From a bacterium (lineage in GTDB: Bacteria; Campylobacterota; Campylobacteria; Campylobacterales; Sulfurimonadaceae), in NCBI GenBank assembly GCA_018822665.1, contig JAHJJX010000027.1, forward strand, positions 248,001-312,000: a stretch of DNA of 64,000 nt, read 5' to 3'. Both the position numbers and the translations under genes were made by a program. The notes beneath the pieces were generated by a model. It saw only the letters and a list, made by a program, of their open reading frames with translations, ran no database searches and was not told where the DNA came from. This document shows, in pieces, positions 16,857 through 24,276 of the stretch (its first letter is position 1; every line of letters begins with the position of its first letter).

Positions 16857-17524
16857 CTGAGTATTTTTCCATTGTGAATTTCTATCTCTCTATCTACAAA
16901 ATCAAGATTAAAAAAGAGTGGGTCATGCGTTGCTATTATAATTGTTTTATTTAATAATTTGAGTTCCCTTAACATCTCAATAAAATGCAGAGAAAGTTTT
17001 TCATCAAGATTCGCCGTAGGTTCATCCGCAATGATGATTTTAGGGTCGTTTACATAAGAGCGAGCGATAGCGACGCGCTGCTGTTCTCCGCCGGAAAGGT
17101 TGCGAACCAAAACATCTTTTTTGTGCGCAATGTTAAATCTTTGCATCACTTTTTGCAGTTTTTCATCCACTAAATCGGCATGTGGATTTAAAGGTATCAA
17201 AGGCAGCAACACATTGTCTTTCACGCTGAGCGTAGGTATGAGATTATATTTTTGAAAGATAAAACCTATGTTATCACGTCTGTATATGGATGCAAAATAA
17301 TCAGGAAGTTTTGATATCTTTTTAGAGTCTACAATCACCTCCCCGTTTGTCGGTTTGCTCAAAGCGGCAATAAGTGAAAGAATAGTGCTTTTACCACTTC
17401 CGCTAGCGCCCTTTAGCACAACTAACTCACCTTCTTGTATGGTAAGATTAATCGCATCTAAAGCGATAAGCTTCTCATTTTTGTTCACGTCATATATTTT
17501 GCTTATATTTTTAAGTTCTATCAT
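16853..17524 (-). CDS. ABC transporter ATPase, LolD/MacB type
   Basis: A 223-residue ATPase with Walker A GASGSGKST near residues 39-47, Q-loop FQKYNL, signature LSGGEQQR, Walker B IIADEPTANLD and switch histidine ATHDP. These are the features of the MacB/LolD/FtsE branch, which drives mechanotransmission through FtsX-like permeases rather than classical transport. It abuts the permease gene at base 17524 (1-base overlap). The partner NosL proteins suggest copper-site assembly or copper export. Confidence 0.92.
   Translation of the reverse strand: MIELKNISKIYDVNKNEKLIALDAINLTIQEGELVVLKGASGSGKSTILSLIAALSKPTNGEVIVDSKKISKLPDYFASIYRRDNIGFIFQKYNLIPTLSVKDNVLLPLIPLNPHADLVDEKLQKVMQRFNIAHKKDVLVRNLSGGEQQRVAIARSYVNDPKIIIADEPTANLDEKLSLHFIEMLRELKLLNKTIIIATHDPLFFNLDFVDREIEIHNGKILR
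17177..17186 (+). repeat. GGCATGTGGA repeat (in ABC ATPase gene)
   Basis: TCGGCATGTGGATTT; it reads PHA in LNPHADLV of the LolD/MacB-type ATPase. Confidence 0.75.
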
Positions 17525-18711
17525 TATCTTATCACTTCGTCTGCTTCAAGTGTTGCTACTTTCCAGGATGGAATGATTGTCGCAGCTATATAGATTGGAA
17601 CACTTAATAAAAATACTAAAAACAGTGTTTGAAAATCAAAAACAAAAGGAAGTTCAAACCTTGTTTTCAACTGAGAATAACCAACAAAGACATCTCTAAG
17701 CAAGGGAGCCTGAAATAGATATACATAGGCCAATGCCAGCCCTACTCCAAGCGTGTATGCAAAAAATGAGATTATAAATGATTCATAGAACTTCTCTTTA
17801 AGGACATCATCCACAGTCCAGCCGACTGCTTTGAGTATCCCTATCTCTCTTTTTTCTTCATTGCTGAGTCCACTTGATTTATCATATATTATGATGAAAA
17901 AAGTAAAAAGAGACACAATAAAAAGTGCCAAAAAAATTCCACTTTTATAATCAAAAATATTTTGGTAACTTACTTTCAAGTCTTGGTTTGTAACGATTCT
18001 GGTATCTGGATACATCAATTTTATTTTCGATGCTACCGTTTGTATCTCCTGAGGATTTTCAACCCTGACAACAATATCGGTCGCTTTTGACTCAGGGATA
18101 TCAAATATTTCCCTGAGTGTTTCTTTTGAGAGAACTATCATATCGTTGGATTCTAAATTTGTATCCGAGTCAAATACTCCTGCTAAATTTACTTTTTTTA
18201 AAGTTCCGTCGGGTTTAATAAAATTAAAATACTCTTTATAATAATTTTGTTGCATTGTTTGATAAACTCCCTCCCCCGCAACCATAAAAGAGTCATCTTC
18301 ATTGTGTGTCAAATCAAACTTTTCTACAATACTCTCAAAACTGTTTTTATACTGTTTTTCGTACTGCTCAATCCCCACAAGACTAAAATTTACCCCTGCA
18401 TTTTCAAAATAATAATATCCCCAGACCCGGGCAACGGCATCGCTGACTCCGGCTATTTCAAGGATTCCGTCTACCGAACTAACATCAATGTCATAATGTC
18501 TTCCTGCTTTAATCTTTTGTACAATAATCTGAGGAAGTGCATCTACCGTAGACTCCAGCTCATGCTTAATAGAATTTGTAATAAAAAAGACAGAAGTTAA
18601 AAGAAAGGTGAGAAGCATAAAAACACTCACTATAAAAAAACTTTTGTATTTTTGTCTTAGCACCGCATTGATTGCATACTCGATAAGATATACATTTATT
18701 TTATTTTTCAT
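17524..18711 (-). CDS. FtsX/MacB-like ABC permease
   Basis: A 395-residue permease with one N-terminal helix, a periplasmic domain of about 210 residues (MacB periplasmic core type), and three C-terminal helices. The motif EKREIGILKAVGWT before the third segment is the usual coupling region. It is the membrane partner of the ATPase at 16853. No outer-membrane or adaptor (MacA-like) gene is next to it, so its substrate path is unclear. The gene order (two-domain NosL, small protein, permease, ATPase, membrane protein) is compact. Confidence 0.9.
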   Translation of the reverse strand: MKNKINVYLIEYAINAVLRQKYKSFFIVSVFMLLTFLLTSVFFITNSIKHELESTVDALPQIIVQKIKAGRHYDIDVSSVDGILEIAGVSDAVARVWGYYYFENAGVNFSLVGIEQYEKQYKNSFESIVEKFDLTHNEDDSFMVAGEGVYQTMQQNYYKEYFNFIKPDGTLKKVNLAGVFDSDTNLESNDMIVLSKETLREIFDIPESKATDIVVRVENPQEIQTVASKIKLMYPDTRIVTNQDLKVSYQNIFDYKSGIFLALFIVSLFTFFIIIYDKSSGLSNEEKREIGILKAVGWTVDDVLKEKFYESFIISFFAYTLGVGLALAYVYLFQAPLLRDVFVGYSQLKTRFELPFVFDFQTLFLVFLLSVPIYIAATIIPSWKVATLEADEVIR

Positions 18712-18728
18712 TCATCTATCTCTTGCAT

Positions 18729-19040
18729 TTATTTATTTATAATGTGGGAATGTGATATTGTATACGTTGATGGAAAATATTCTCTCAAACTGCCGTCATC
18801 TTTATAGATAGAAAAAATATCACTCAAACTTCTATGTCGAATGTATGTTGCTTCTGTTGATATTGCCAAATCAGGCAGACCCGACAAGGCAACAAAAGCC
18901 ATTTTTTTCTCAAGCATCTTGGTGTTTATACCCTTTTGGCTGCTTAAATACAACCCTTGCAAAACAACACCGGTCAATAAAGTTAAAAATATAAATCCAA
19001 GGGTTCTTGTTTTTTGAGTGTAATTACTTTTTTTATTCAT
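18729..19040 (-). CDS. Small single-TM protein of the NosL-ABC operon
   Basis: A 103-residue protein with one hydrophobic helix at about residues 12-30 and a periplasmic tail of about 70 residues. I do not recognise it. The tail ALSGLPDLAISTEATYIRHRS is conserved-looking and contains no cysteines. It overlaps the preceding NosL gene by 8 bases and lies 17 bases before the permease, which supports it as a real gene and a possible accessory subunit. Confidence 0.7.
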   Translation of the reverse strand: MNKKSNYTQKTRTLGFIFLTLLTGVVLQGLYLSSQKGINTKMLEKKMAFVALSGLPDLAISTEATYIRHRSLSDIFSIYKDDGSLREYFPSTYTISHSHIINK

Positions 19041-20172
19041 CGAGTTTAGAAACTTCTTGCGGTGTTATCTCTTCAAACTTTATAAGTTTTGAACCCCTGT
19101 GATCCTTATAAAAAGTTTGTGCATCATTCTCATTTTCAAAAGGAATAAGTTCATTTCCCATCGGACCGTACACATCACTTCCAAGGACAAAATATGCCTT
19201 TTTTGCTTCTATGGCTTTTTGTGAATAATAATCCGTAACTAAAATTTTTGTAATGTCACCTTTTGTTTTCACTTCATAATTTCCCCACTCCGCAGGATTA
19301 AAGTAAAACTTCATTAAATCTTTAACTCCGTCAAATGAATAGCGGTGTTCTTTTTTATTTATCTCATAAAAAATTTGTGCGGCCCATTTTGGATATTTAT
19401 ATATAAACATGCCGCAAACCGGGCATTTTTCTTCCTCTGTTACTTGAATTTTCCCATTCGTCTTCTCCAAGTCGCCGAATCTTTTGAGTTCCCAAAGGTA
19501 AAGCGCTACGGCTTGAAGCTGTTGTTCTTTTAAAGGCTTGCATAATTTCTTATTTTGCAGTGCCGATTTTAATTCATTTATTGCACCGTATTTATTTATA
19601 TCGATATCTAAAAGGCACATTTTTTCAAATATAGTTTGCCCCATAGGATATATTTTTTTTGTTTTTTTTGCAGTTATCATCTCTGTATCGGAGACTAAGG
19701 ATTCTTTTGCATTTTTTAAAGCAGATTCAAAATCGACTATCTGCCCTTTATATTCTTTTACAAAGTTTTTAGCATCGGATTGACTTGCAAAGGCAAATTT
19801 ACTAACTTTACTCATAGTGCCCTCCACCGTAGAGCCAAGTACGTAAAAAGCTGTTTTTGCTTTGATAAGTTTTTGTGTAGAAGCATCGACAACCTGAATC
19901 TCATTCACGTCTATGGGATGCGTATCCATATCTACCGCAAGACATCGCATTGAGCAGTATTGCCTGTGCGTATCATCATCTGATTTTGAGGCATGAGAAG
20001 TTTTATAAAACATTTTAAGATTCATTCCGCAAACACAGCACCAATGCTTTTCATCACCTTTTTGAACGAGAACGGGCTCGGATGAGGCTGATTTTGTAAA
20101 AGTGCCTGCACTTAAAGAAAGAGAGGCAAAAAGAAGAATTGTGATGAAGATAACTATTTTTTTTATGAACAT
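19033..20172 (-). CDS. Two-domain NosL-family protein
   Basis: The 379-residue protein has a signal peptide (cleavage near LSA-GTF) and two NosL domains. The first carries CCVCGMNL and a second pair, YCSMRCLAVD (about 45-150). A linker of about 70 residues follows (including KLCKPLKEQQLQAVALYLWELKR, cytochrome-like but without CxxCH). The second domain carries CPVCGMFIY (about 250-370) and ends with the DAQTFYKDHRGSKLIKFEE segment shared with the copy at 14130. It is the first gene of the operon and could donate or accept Cu(I) at two sites. Confidence 0.87.
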   Translation of the reverse strand: MFIKKIVIFITILLFASLSLSAGTFTKSASSEPVLVQKGDEKHWCCVCGMNLKMFYKTSHASKSDDDTHRQYCSMRCLAVDMDTHPIDVNEIQVVDASTQKLIKAKTAFYVLGSTVEGTMSKVSKFAFASQSDAKNFVKEYKGQIVDFESALKNAKESLVSDTEMITAKKTKKIYPMGQTIFEKMCLLDIDINKYGAINELKSALQNKKLCKPLKEQQLQAVALYLWELKRFGDLEKTNGKIQVTEEEKCPVCGMFIYKYPKWAAQIFYEINKKEHRYSFDGVKDLMKFYFNPAEWGNYEVKTKGDITKILVTDYYSQKAIEAKKAYFVLGSDVYGPMGNELIPFENENDAQTFYKDHRGSKLIKFEEITPQEVSKLDE

Positions 20173-20181
20173 AAAACTTCC

Positions 20182-20204
20182 TAACTAATAAAAATTATTA
20201 GTTA
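20182..20204. promoter_or_regulatory. Palindromic operator before the NosL-ABC operon
   Basis: Perfect 10-base arms, TAACTAATAA (20182-20191) and TTATTAGTTA (20195-20204), are separated by AAA. The palindrome lies 10 to 32 bases upstream of the two-domain NosL start, over the likely promoter. Its form differs from the FNR-type boxes of the nos operon, so a different regulator (for example a metal-responsive one) is likely. Confidence 0.6.
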
Positions 20205-20273
20205 TAATTCTATCTTAAATTGTTTATATTTTATTGAAAACGACCAAAGAATAGGGCTTATAACGCAAGAAAC

Positions 20274-20296
20274 AGCCTCAAAGTAAACTTCAGGCT
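20274..20296 (-). terminator. Hairpin at the end of the DUF4149 gene
   Basis: On the minus strand AGCCT...AGGCT encloses a second short stem (AAGT/ACTT). It overlaps the stop codon at 20290 and is followed by GTTTCTTG. The tract of U is weak, so it is only a possible terminator. Confidence 0.4.
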
Positions 20297-20769
20297 CTTC
20301 GAAGAAGCATTAATCTTCTTACAAATAAAACCAGCAAAGCAATCGCTAAAATTTTAAAATCTATTTCACTTGCTATATGTATATTTTCAAAGGTGTTACT
20401 TTGAGTAGCTTCAATTCCCAAGGCCTGCATGGAAAGAATTTTTGGTGCATACACGGCGCTAAACATGAGTGAGGCAAAAACAACAACAACGGAGCTTGCA
20501 AAAACTATGGAGTCTCTTTGTCCCGTTTTATACCAAGATGCTTCATAAATAAACACTAAAATAGATACAACATAAAGCCAATAGCTGAATCTATGAAAAA
20601 CCTCTCCCATGATGATTCCGGCATTATAACGGTCAAGGAAAACATCGATTAGAATTTTATCTGAGTGAAATACAACCGGTGCAACTACGGCACCCAAAAC
20701 GATAACAGCACCAAAAGTAGCCGCTAGCATAATCAAATAGCTAAAATCAAAATAAATCTTTTTACTCAA
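20290..20769 (-). CDS. DUF4149 family membrane protein
   Basis: A 159-residue protein with four predicted transmembrane helices: about 8-30, 60-78, 85-105 and 135-152. The pattern VAPVVF....L...RYNAGIIMGEVFHRFSYWL is typical of the DUF4149 family, whose function is unknown. It overlaps prmC by 4 bases and is probably co-transcribed with prmC and the M48 protease gene. Confidence 0.85.
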   Translation of the reverse strand: MSKKIYFDFSYLIMLAATFGAVIVLGAVVAPVVFHSDKILIDVFLDRYNAGIIMGEVFHRFSYWLYVVSILVFIYEASWYKTGQRDSIVFASSVVVVFASLMFSAVYAPKILSMQALGIEATQSNTFENIHIASEIDFKILAIALLVLFVRRLMLLRRA

Positions 20770-21602
20770 TCTTGTATCCTTAATGTAAACCCTCTATCAA
20801 ACCCACTCAAGTCTTTGTAAAACGCCAGTTTTTCAAATTTTTCATTTTGCAAATAGTTTGTTATTCTATCTTGTTGGTCATAACCTATCTCGCAGGTAAA
20901 TAAGTTAATACGAAGCCTTAATACATCATTAAGAAGCTCTTGGATTATCTCATCTCCTATGTTTCCTCCAAAAAGTGCATTTTGGGGTTCATACGACAAA
21001 TTGGACTCCAGCTGTGCATCCTTTGCTATATAAGGAGGATTAGATACCAAATAATCTATTTGTTCAGTTACAGGCTCTAAAAGTGAGCCTAAACGCAACT
21101 CGATTCTCTCTTGTAGGGAAAACTTTTTAATATTTATCTTTGCTACTTCCAGAGCGGCAGGTGAAATATCCACCGCGATGAACTTGGCATGTGGAAAGTG
21201 AAGGGCAAGCATAATGGAGATGATTCCGCTTCCGACTCCAACTTCTGCAAAAGTCATCTCGGCATGTGGATTCGAAACATTTTTAATCACTTCATCTATA
21301 AGAATTTCTGTCTCAGGACGGGGGATAAGCGCACCCTTTGTTATGTAAAACTCCCGACTGTAAAAACTCACTCTGTTCGTAATGTATTCAAAAGGCTCAT
21401 TTTCAGCCCTGCGCTTCACCCATTCACAAAGCTTTTCAAGCTCTTTAACTTCGGTATTTTGATTTGTAATAAGCCAAAGTTCGTCACATTGCAAATGGGC
21501 CATTAAAAGAAGCTGGGCTTCTCTTGAAGCTCTTGGAATGACAGGGTTTAAAATAGCCGTAATTTCTTTGAGTACATTTTTTACTAAAGAACCGCTTGAC
21601 AT
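20766..21602 (-). CDS. prmC: Peptide chain release factor N5-glutamine methyltransferase PrmC
   Basis: This enzyme methylates the glutamine of the GGQ motif in release factors RF1 and RF2 using S-adenosylmethionine. An N-terminal helical domain (1-80) precedes a Rossmann-like methyltransferase domain with VGVGSGIISIML and the catalytic NPPYI. At 278 residues it is normal length. The start overlaps the end of the M48 protease gene by 19 bases. Two copies of the GGCATGTGGA repeat lie inside it. Confidence 0.95.
   Translation of the reverse strand: MSSGSLVKNVLKEITAILNPVIPRASREAQLLLMAHLQCDELWLITNQNTEVKELEKLCEWVKRRAENEPFEYITNRVSFYSREFYITKGALIPRPETEILIDEVIKNVSNPHAEMTFAEVGVGSGIISIMLALHFPHAKFIAVDISPAALEVAKINIKKFSLQERIELRLGSLLEPVTEQIDYLVSNPPYIAKDAQLESNLSYEPQNALFGGNIGDEIIQELLNDVLRLRINLFTCEIGYDQQDRITNYLQNEKFEKLAFYKDLSGFDRGFTLRIQD
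21186..21195 (+). repeat. GGCATGTGGA repeat (in prmC)
   Basis: The full form CTTGGCATGTGGAAAG is read on the minus strand as PHA within HFPHAKF of PrmC. Confidence 0.8.
21261..21270 (+). repeat. GGCATGTGGA repeat (in prmC, second copy)
   Basis: CTCGGCATGTGGATTC; it reads PHA in NPHAEM of PrmC. This is one of two copies where the base pair after the core is AT-T rather than AA. Confidence 0.75.
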
Positions 21603-22840
21603 GTTCCCTCTAAAGCACTCTTATCACTCGCTCCAACGTCTACGCCTAAAACTTTTAATCTCTCCAAAACAGGAGGATGCGTGTAATGAAAAAAGATAAA
21701 TAAAGGGTGTGAAAGCGGAAAACTTTTATTTTCAGTCACCAACTTTTTCAGAGCATTAGCTAACTCTATGGAGCCCGAAGCACCGCCTAATTCACTTCCC
21801 ATTTTATCTGCCGCATATTCATTATGACGACTGACTATACCCATTAAAGGCATCATTATAAACCCTAAAACAGGCATAAAAAGCATAAGCAATATCATGA
21901 CAAGATAAGGAGATTCACGCAAACCAAGCTCAAGATATAAGCTCTCCGGCAAATTGCCAAAAATGCCCAACATCGCAAAAAGCATAACCCCCACCATCGC
22001 AATATTCTTATAAATATCGCCATGCGCATAATGCCCAAGCTCATGTCCTAAAACGGCTAAAAGCTCTTTTGTGCTTAATTTTTGTATAAGAGTGTCAAAT
22101 AAAACAACCCTTTTCGTCTTGCCCAAACCGCCAAAATAAGCATTAAGCCTTGCATCTCTTTTACTCGCATCACTTATAAATACTCCGGAGCTTACAAAAC
22201 CTGTTTTATCCATAAGCGTTTTAATTTCACCGCTCAATTCCTCATTTTCAAGAGGAGTAAGTTTGTCAAAAAACAAAGCTCTGAATGTCGGAAAAAGCAT
22301 ATTAATTAAAATTACAATCCCAAAAATAAATACAAAACTCCACAGCCACCATAAGGAAAAGTTTGACATAATCAGGTGAATGCCCCATATCACCAAGGAA
22401 CCAATCACGATTGTCAAAAGAAATGCAATAAGTGTGTCTTTTATATACAAAGCTTTTGTAGATTTGTTAAATCCGAATTTCTCATCTAAAACAAATTTTT
22501 CATAATAAGAAAAAGGTAAAGCGATAAGGGAGTTTATGAGAATAAATCCTAAAACGACTGCTATACTCATCAATGCATCATTTTGAAAAAACATAGTTTT
22601 TTCTAAAAATAAGATGCCAAAACCTATCCATGCTATAAAAACAAAATAATCTACAAATGCGTTCACAATTTTCATTTTTTCTTTAGCAACTGCATAACTT
22701 CCTGCTTTTAAAAATTCACTCGCACTCAAAAGAACTGCAGGTTTTCGTTTTGCCTGATTTATATAACCTATCTGCATGACACTTACATAAATGAAGACAA
22801 GCACATAAAGGGTATAAATACCTATAATAGTCATTAACAT
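21584..22840 (-). CDS. M48 family (Ste24-like) integral membrane metalloprotease
   Basis: A 418-residue zinc protease with several transmembrane helices. The catalytic motif is HELGHYAHGD near residue 270, with the third ligand supplied by NEYAADKMGSEL about 70 residues later. The long N-terminal part (INQAKRKPAVLLS...FNKST) matches the CAAX prenyl protease 1/Ste24 family. Bacteria lack prenylated CAAX proteins in general, so the likely job is membrane protein quality control. It is the first gene of the prmC-DUF4149 cluster. Confidence 0.9.
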   Translation of the reverse strand: MLMTIIGIYTLYVLVFIYVSVMQIGYINQAKRKPAVLLSASEFLKAGSYAVAKEKMKIVNAFVDYFVFIAWIGFGILFLEKTMFFQNDALMSIAVVLGFILINSLIALPFSYYEKFVLDEKFGFNKSTKALYIKDTLIAFLLTIVIGSLVIWGIHLIMSNFSLWWLWSFVFIFGIVILINMLFPTFRALFFDKLTPLENEELSGEIKTLMDKTGFVSSGVFISDASKRDARLNAYFGGLGKTKRVVLFDTLIQKLSTKELLAVLGHELGHYAHGDIYKNIAMVGVMLFAMLGIFGNLPESLYLELGLRESPYLVMILLMLFMPVLGFIMMPLMGIVSRHNEYAADKMGSELGGASGSIELANALKKLVTENKSFPLSHPLFIFFHYTHPPVLERLKVLGVDVGASDKSALEGTCQAVL

Positions 22841-22880
22841 CTCATTACCTTAACTTTTTTCGTAATTTTAGCATTATTTA

Positions 22881-23072
22881 TTATTTCATAGGTATTGTTC
22901 GTAAAGTTTTCTCAACCGGTATCGCATCTTCTTTGTTATCATACAGACTGTACGCAACAGAGTAGATTACTCCCATAAGAAGCCCTGCAAGAATCACGGC
23001 CCAAACAACTCTTTTCTTTTCACCTTTTAATGTATTGTAATCTTCTATATTTTCTAATCTTGGCTCATTCAT
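22881..23072 (-). CDS. Small single-TM protein of unknown function
   Basis: A 63-residue protein with one transmembrane helix (VVWAVILAGLLMGVIYSVAYSLY) between short polar ends. I chose the ATG at 23072 because AAAGGAT precedes it at a good distance; an ATG at 23087 would add five residues. No family is recognised. It lies 40 bases before the M48 gene on the same strand. Confidence 0.65.
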   Translation of the reverse strand: MNEPRLENIEDYNTLKGEKKRVVWAVILAGLLMGVIYSVAYSLYDNKEDAIPVEKTLRTIPMK

Positions 23073-23248
23073 ACTGTATCCTTTCATTCAACTTTCAACA
23101 TAATATCAGACCGATTATAACAAGAAGTATGCATGATAAAAACTAATACGGTGAGTTAAGTCTTTTTTTTATATTGTTAATCCGTCAATTTATTTATTAT
23201 ATTTTTTTGATATAATCAATCAAAATTTAATTGAAAGGGGAACACGAA

Positions 23249-23674
23249 ATGAAAATATTGAGTGTTAAAAATTCACTGCTAGCGGCACTTATGCTGAGTT
23301 CAACTCTTTTTGGTGCGGATGGTTATGAGGTTTATAAAAAAAACTGCATCTCCTGCCATGTCGAAAGTATGAAAAAAAGTGAGGTTTTAAAAAAATTTAA
23401 AACTCTTAAAGCTCCGCCTATGGTTGAAGTGTCCAATCGCTTAAAAGATAATATTATCATTAAAGACGATGACGACGATGTTCACCGCCATCTGTTTATT
23501 TTATTTGTAAAAGATTATATTCAAAATCCAAAACTAGATAACAGTATGTGTCATCCCGGTGCGCTGGAGAGGTTTGGCGTGATGCCTTCGTTAAAAGGAA
23601 AATTAACGGATGATGAAAAAGAAGCCGTTGCACAATGGCTTTACGACAGATATGAAAATATAAAGTTTGATTAA
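23249..23674 (+). CDS. Periplasmic monohaem cytochrome c
   Basis: A 141-residue protein with a signal peptide (cleavage near LFG-ADG) and one haem motif CISCH near residue 34. A later RFGVMPSL supplies a plausible methionine ligand. A second cysteine-histidine (MCHPGA) lacks the first cysteine and is not a haem site. The start is ATG 23249 after AAAGGGG, not the upstream TTG. A TATAAT lies at about 23209-23216. It is probably a soluble electron carrier in respiration. Confidence 0.85.
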   Translation: MKILSVKNSLLAALMLSSTLFGADGYEVYKKNCISCHVESMKKSEVLKKFKTLKAPPMVEVSNRLKDNIIIKDDDDDVHRHLFILFVKDYIQNPKLDNSMCHPGALERFGVMPSLKGKLTDDEKEAVAQWLYDRYENIKFD

Positions 23675-23680
23675 AATTTG

Positions 23681-23716
23681 TTTCCACATGCCAAGATGAT
23701 TCTTGGCATGTGGAAA
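23681..23716. terminator. Bidirectional hairpin made of two inverted GGCATGTGGA repeats
   Basis: TTTCCACATGCCAAGA (23681-23696) and its exact complement (23701-23716) form a 16-base-pair stem with a TGAT loop. It sits between the convergent cytochrome and Dabb genes, where it could end both transcripts. Inverted pairs of uptake sequences play this role in Neisseria and Haemophilus. Confidence 0.8.
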
Positions 23717-23724
23717 TCTTGCCG

Positions 23725-24018
23725 TTACTCTAAGATGTAATCCACAACTTTTGATTCTGTTGTCACTTCTTTTATAAGCTCAACCACTTTTAAATGCTCC
23801 TCATGATTCGCATATTCTTCTAAATCTTCGAGTGTCTCAAAAGTGCTATAAAGAGATAAATCAAAGGCTCTCTCACTTTCATTAAAGTTTATGCCCACTT
23901 CCATAGATTTTAAACAGGATATCTGCGATTCTAATTTCATAAGTTTATTTTGAACTTTCGCCATATTTAAAATTTTATTCTCATCTTTGAATTTAAACAT
24001 CACTATGTGAACTATCAT
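23725..24018 (-). CDS. Dabb (stress-responsive alpha-beta barrel) domain protein
   Basis: A 97-residue protein matching the Dabb fold: it starts with MIVHIVMFKFKDENK and continues with the dimeric ferredoxin-like pattern ending VVDYILE. Dabb proteins form small dimeric barrels; their reactions vary and are mostly unknown in bacteria. It stands alone, convergent with the cytochrome gene. Confidence 0.85.
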   Translation of the reverse strand: MIVHIVMFKFKDENKILNMAKVQNKLMKLESQISCLKSMEVGINFNESERAFDLSLYSTFETLEDLEEYANHEEHLKVVELIKEVTTESKVVDYILE

Positions 24019-24084
24019 AATTGCACCTTTTTAAAATATGGTGAAATTCTATCAATATTAATCTAATAATGAGATAATACCCCC

Positions 24085-24276
24085 ATGAAAGATTTATATG
24101 GCAGTTCAATACTCTTTTTTTACTTTTTAAAGTGGCCTTATTCTTTTGGTTATCCAATCCTTTACATGAACGGACTCAATCAAAACGACATTCTCAACCT
24201 CTTATGGTTCTTATGTTTGGCACTTATAGCAAAAGACTTTATCGGCATGTGGAAAAACAAAAAAACAAAAAATTAA
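24085..24276 (+). CDS. Possible small membrane protein
   Basis: A 63-residue frame with two hydrophobic stretches (SSILFFYFLKWPYSFGYPIL and ILNLLWFLCLALIAKDFIGMW). It overlaps the end of the transporter gene on the other strand by 4 bases. No clear ribosome site precedes the ATG, and I recognise no family. The composition looks like a real small membrane protein, but the call is uncertain. Confidence 0.45.
   Translation: MKDLYGSSILFFYFLKWPYSFGYPILYMNGLNQNDILNLLWFLCLALIAKDFIGMWKNKKTKN
24244..24253 (+). repeat. GGCATGTGGA repeat (in small ORF)
   Basis: It reads GMW in IGMWKNK, a different reading frame from the PHA copies. Confidence 0.75.

Noticed and set aside
23209-23226. TTGATATAATCAA before the cytochrome gene as an FNR box
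   Set aside because: The half-sites are separated by three, not four, bases and the centre is itself a good -10 box, so it is read as promoter sequence.
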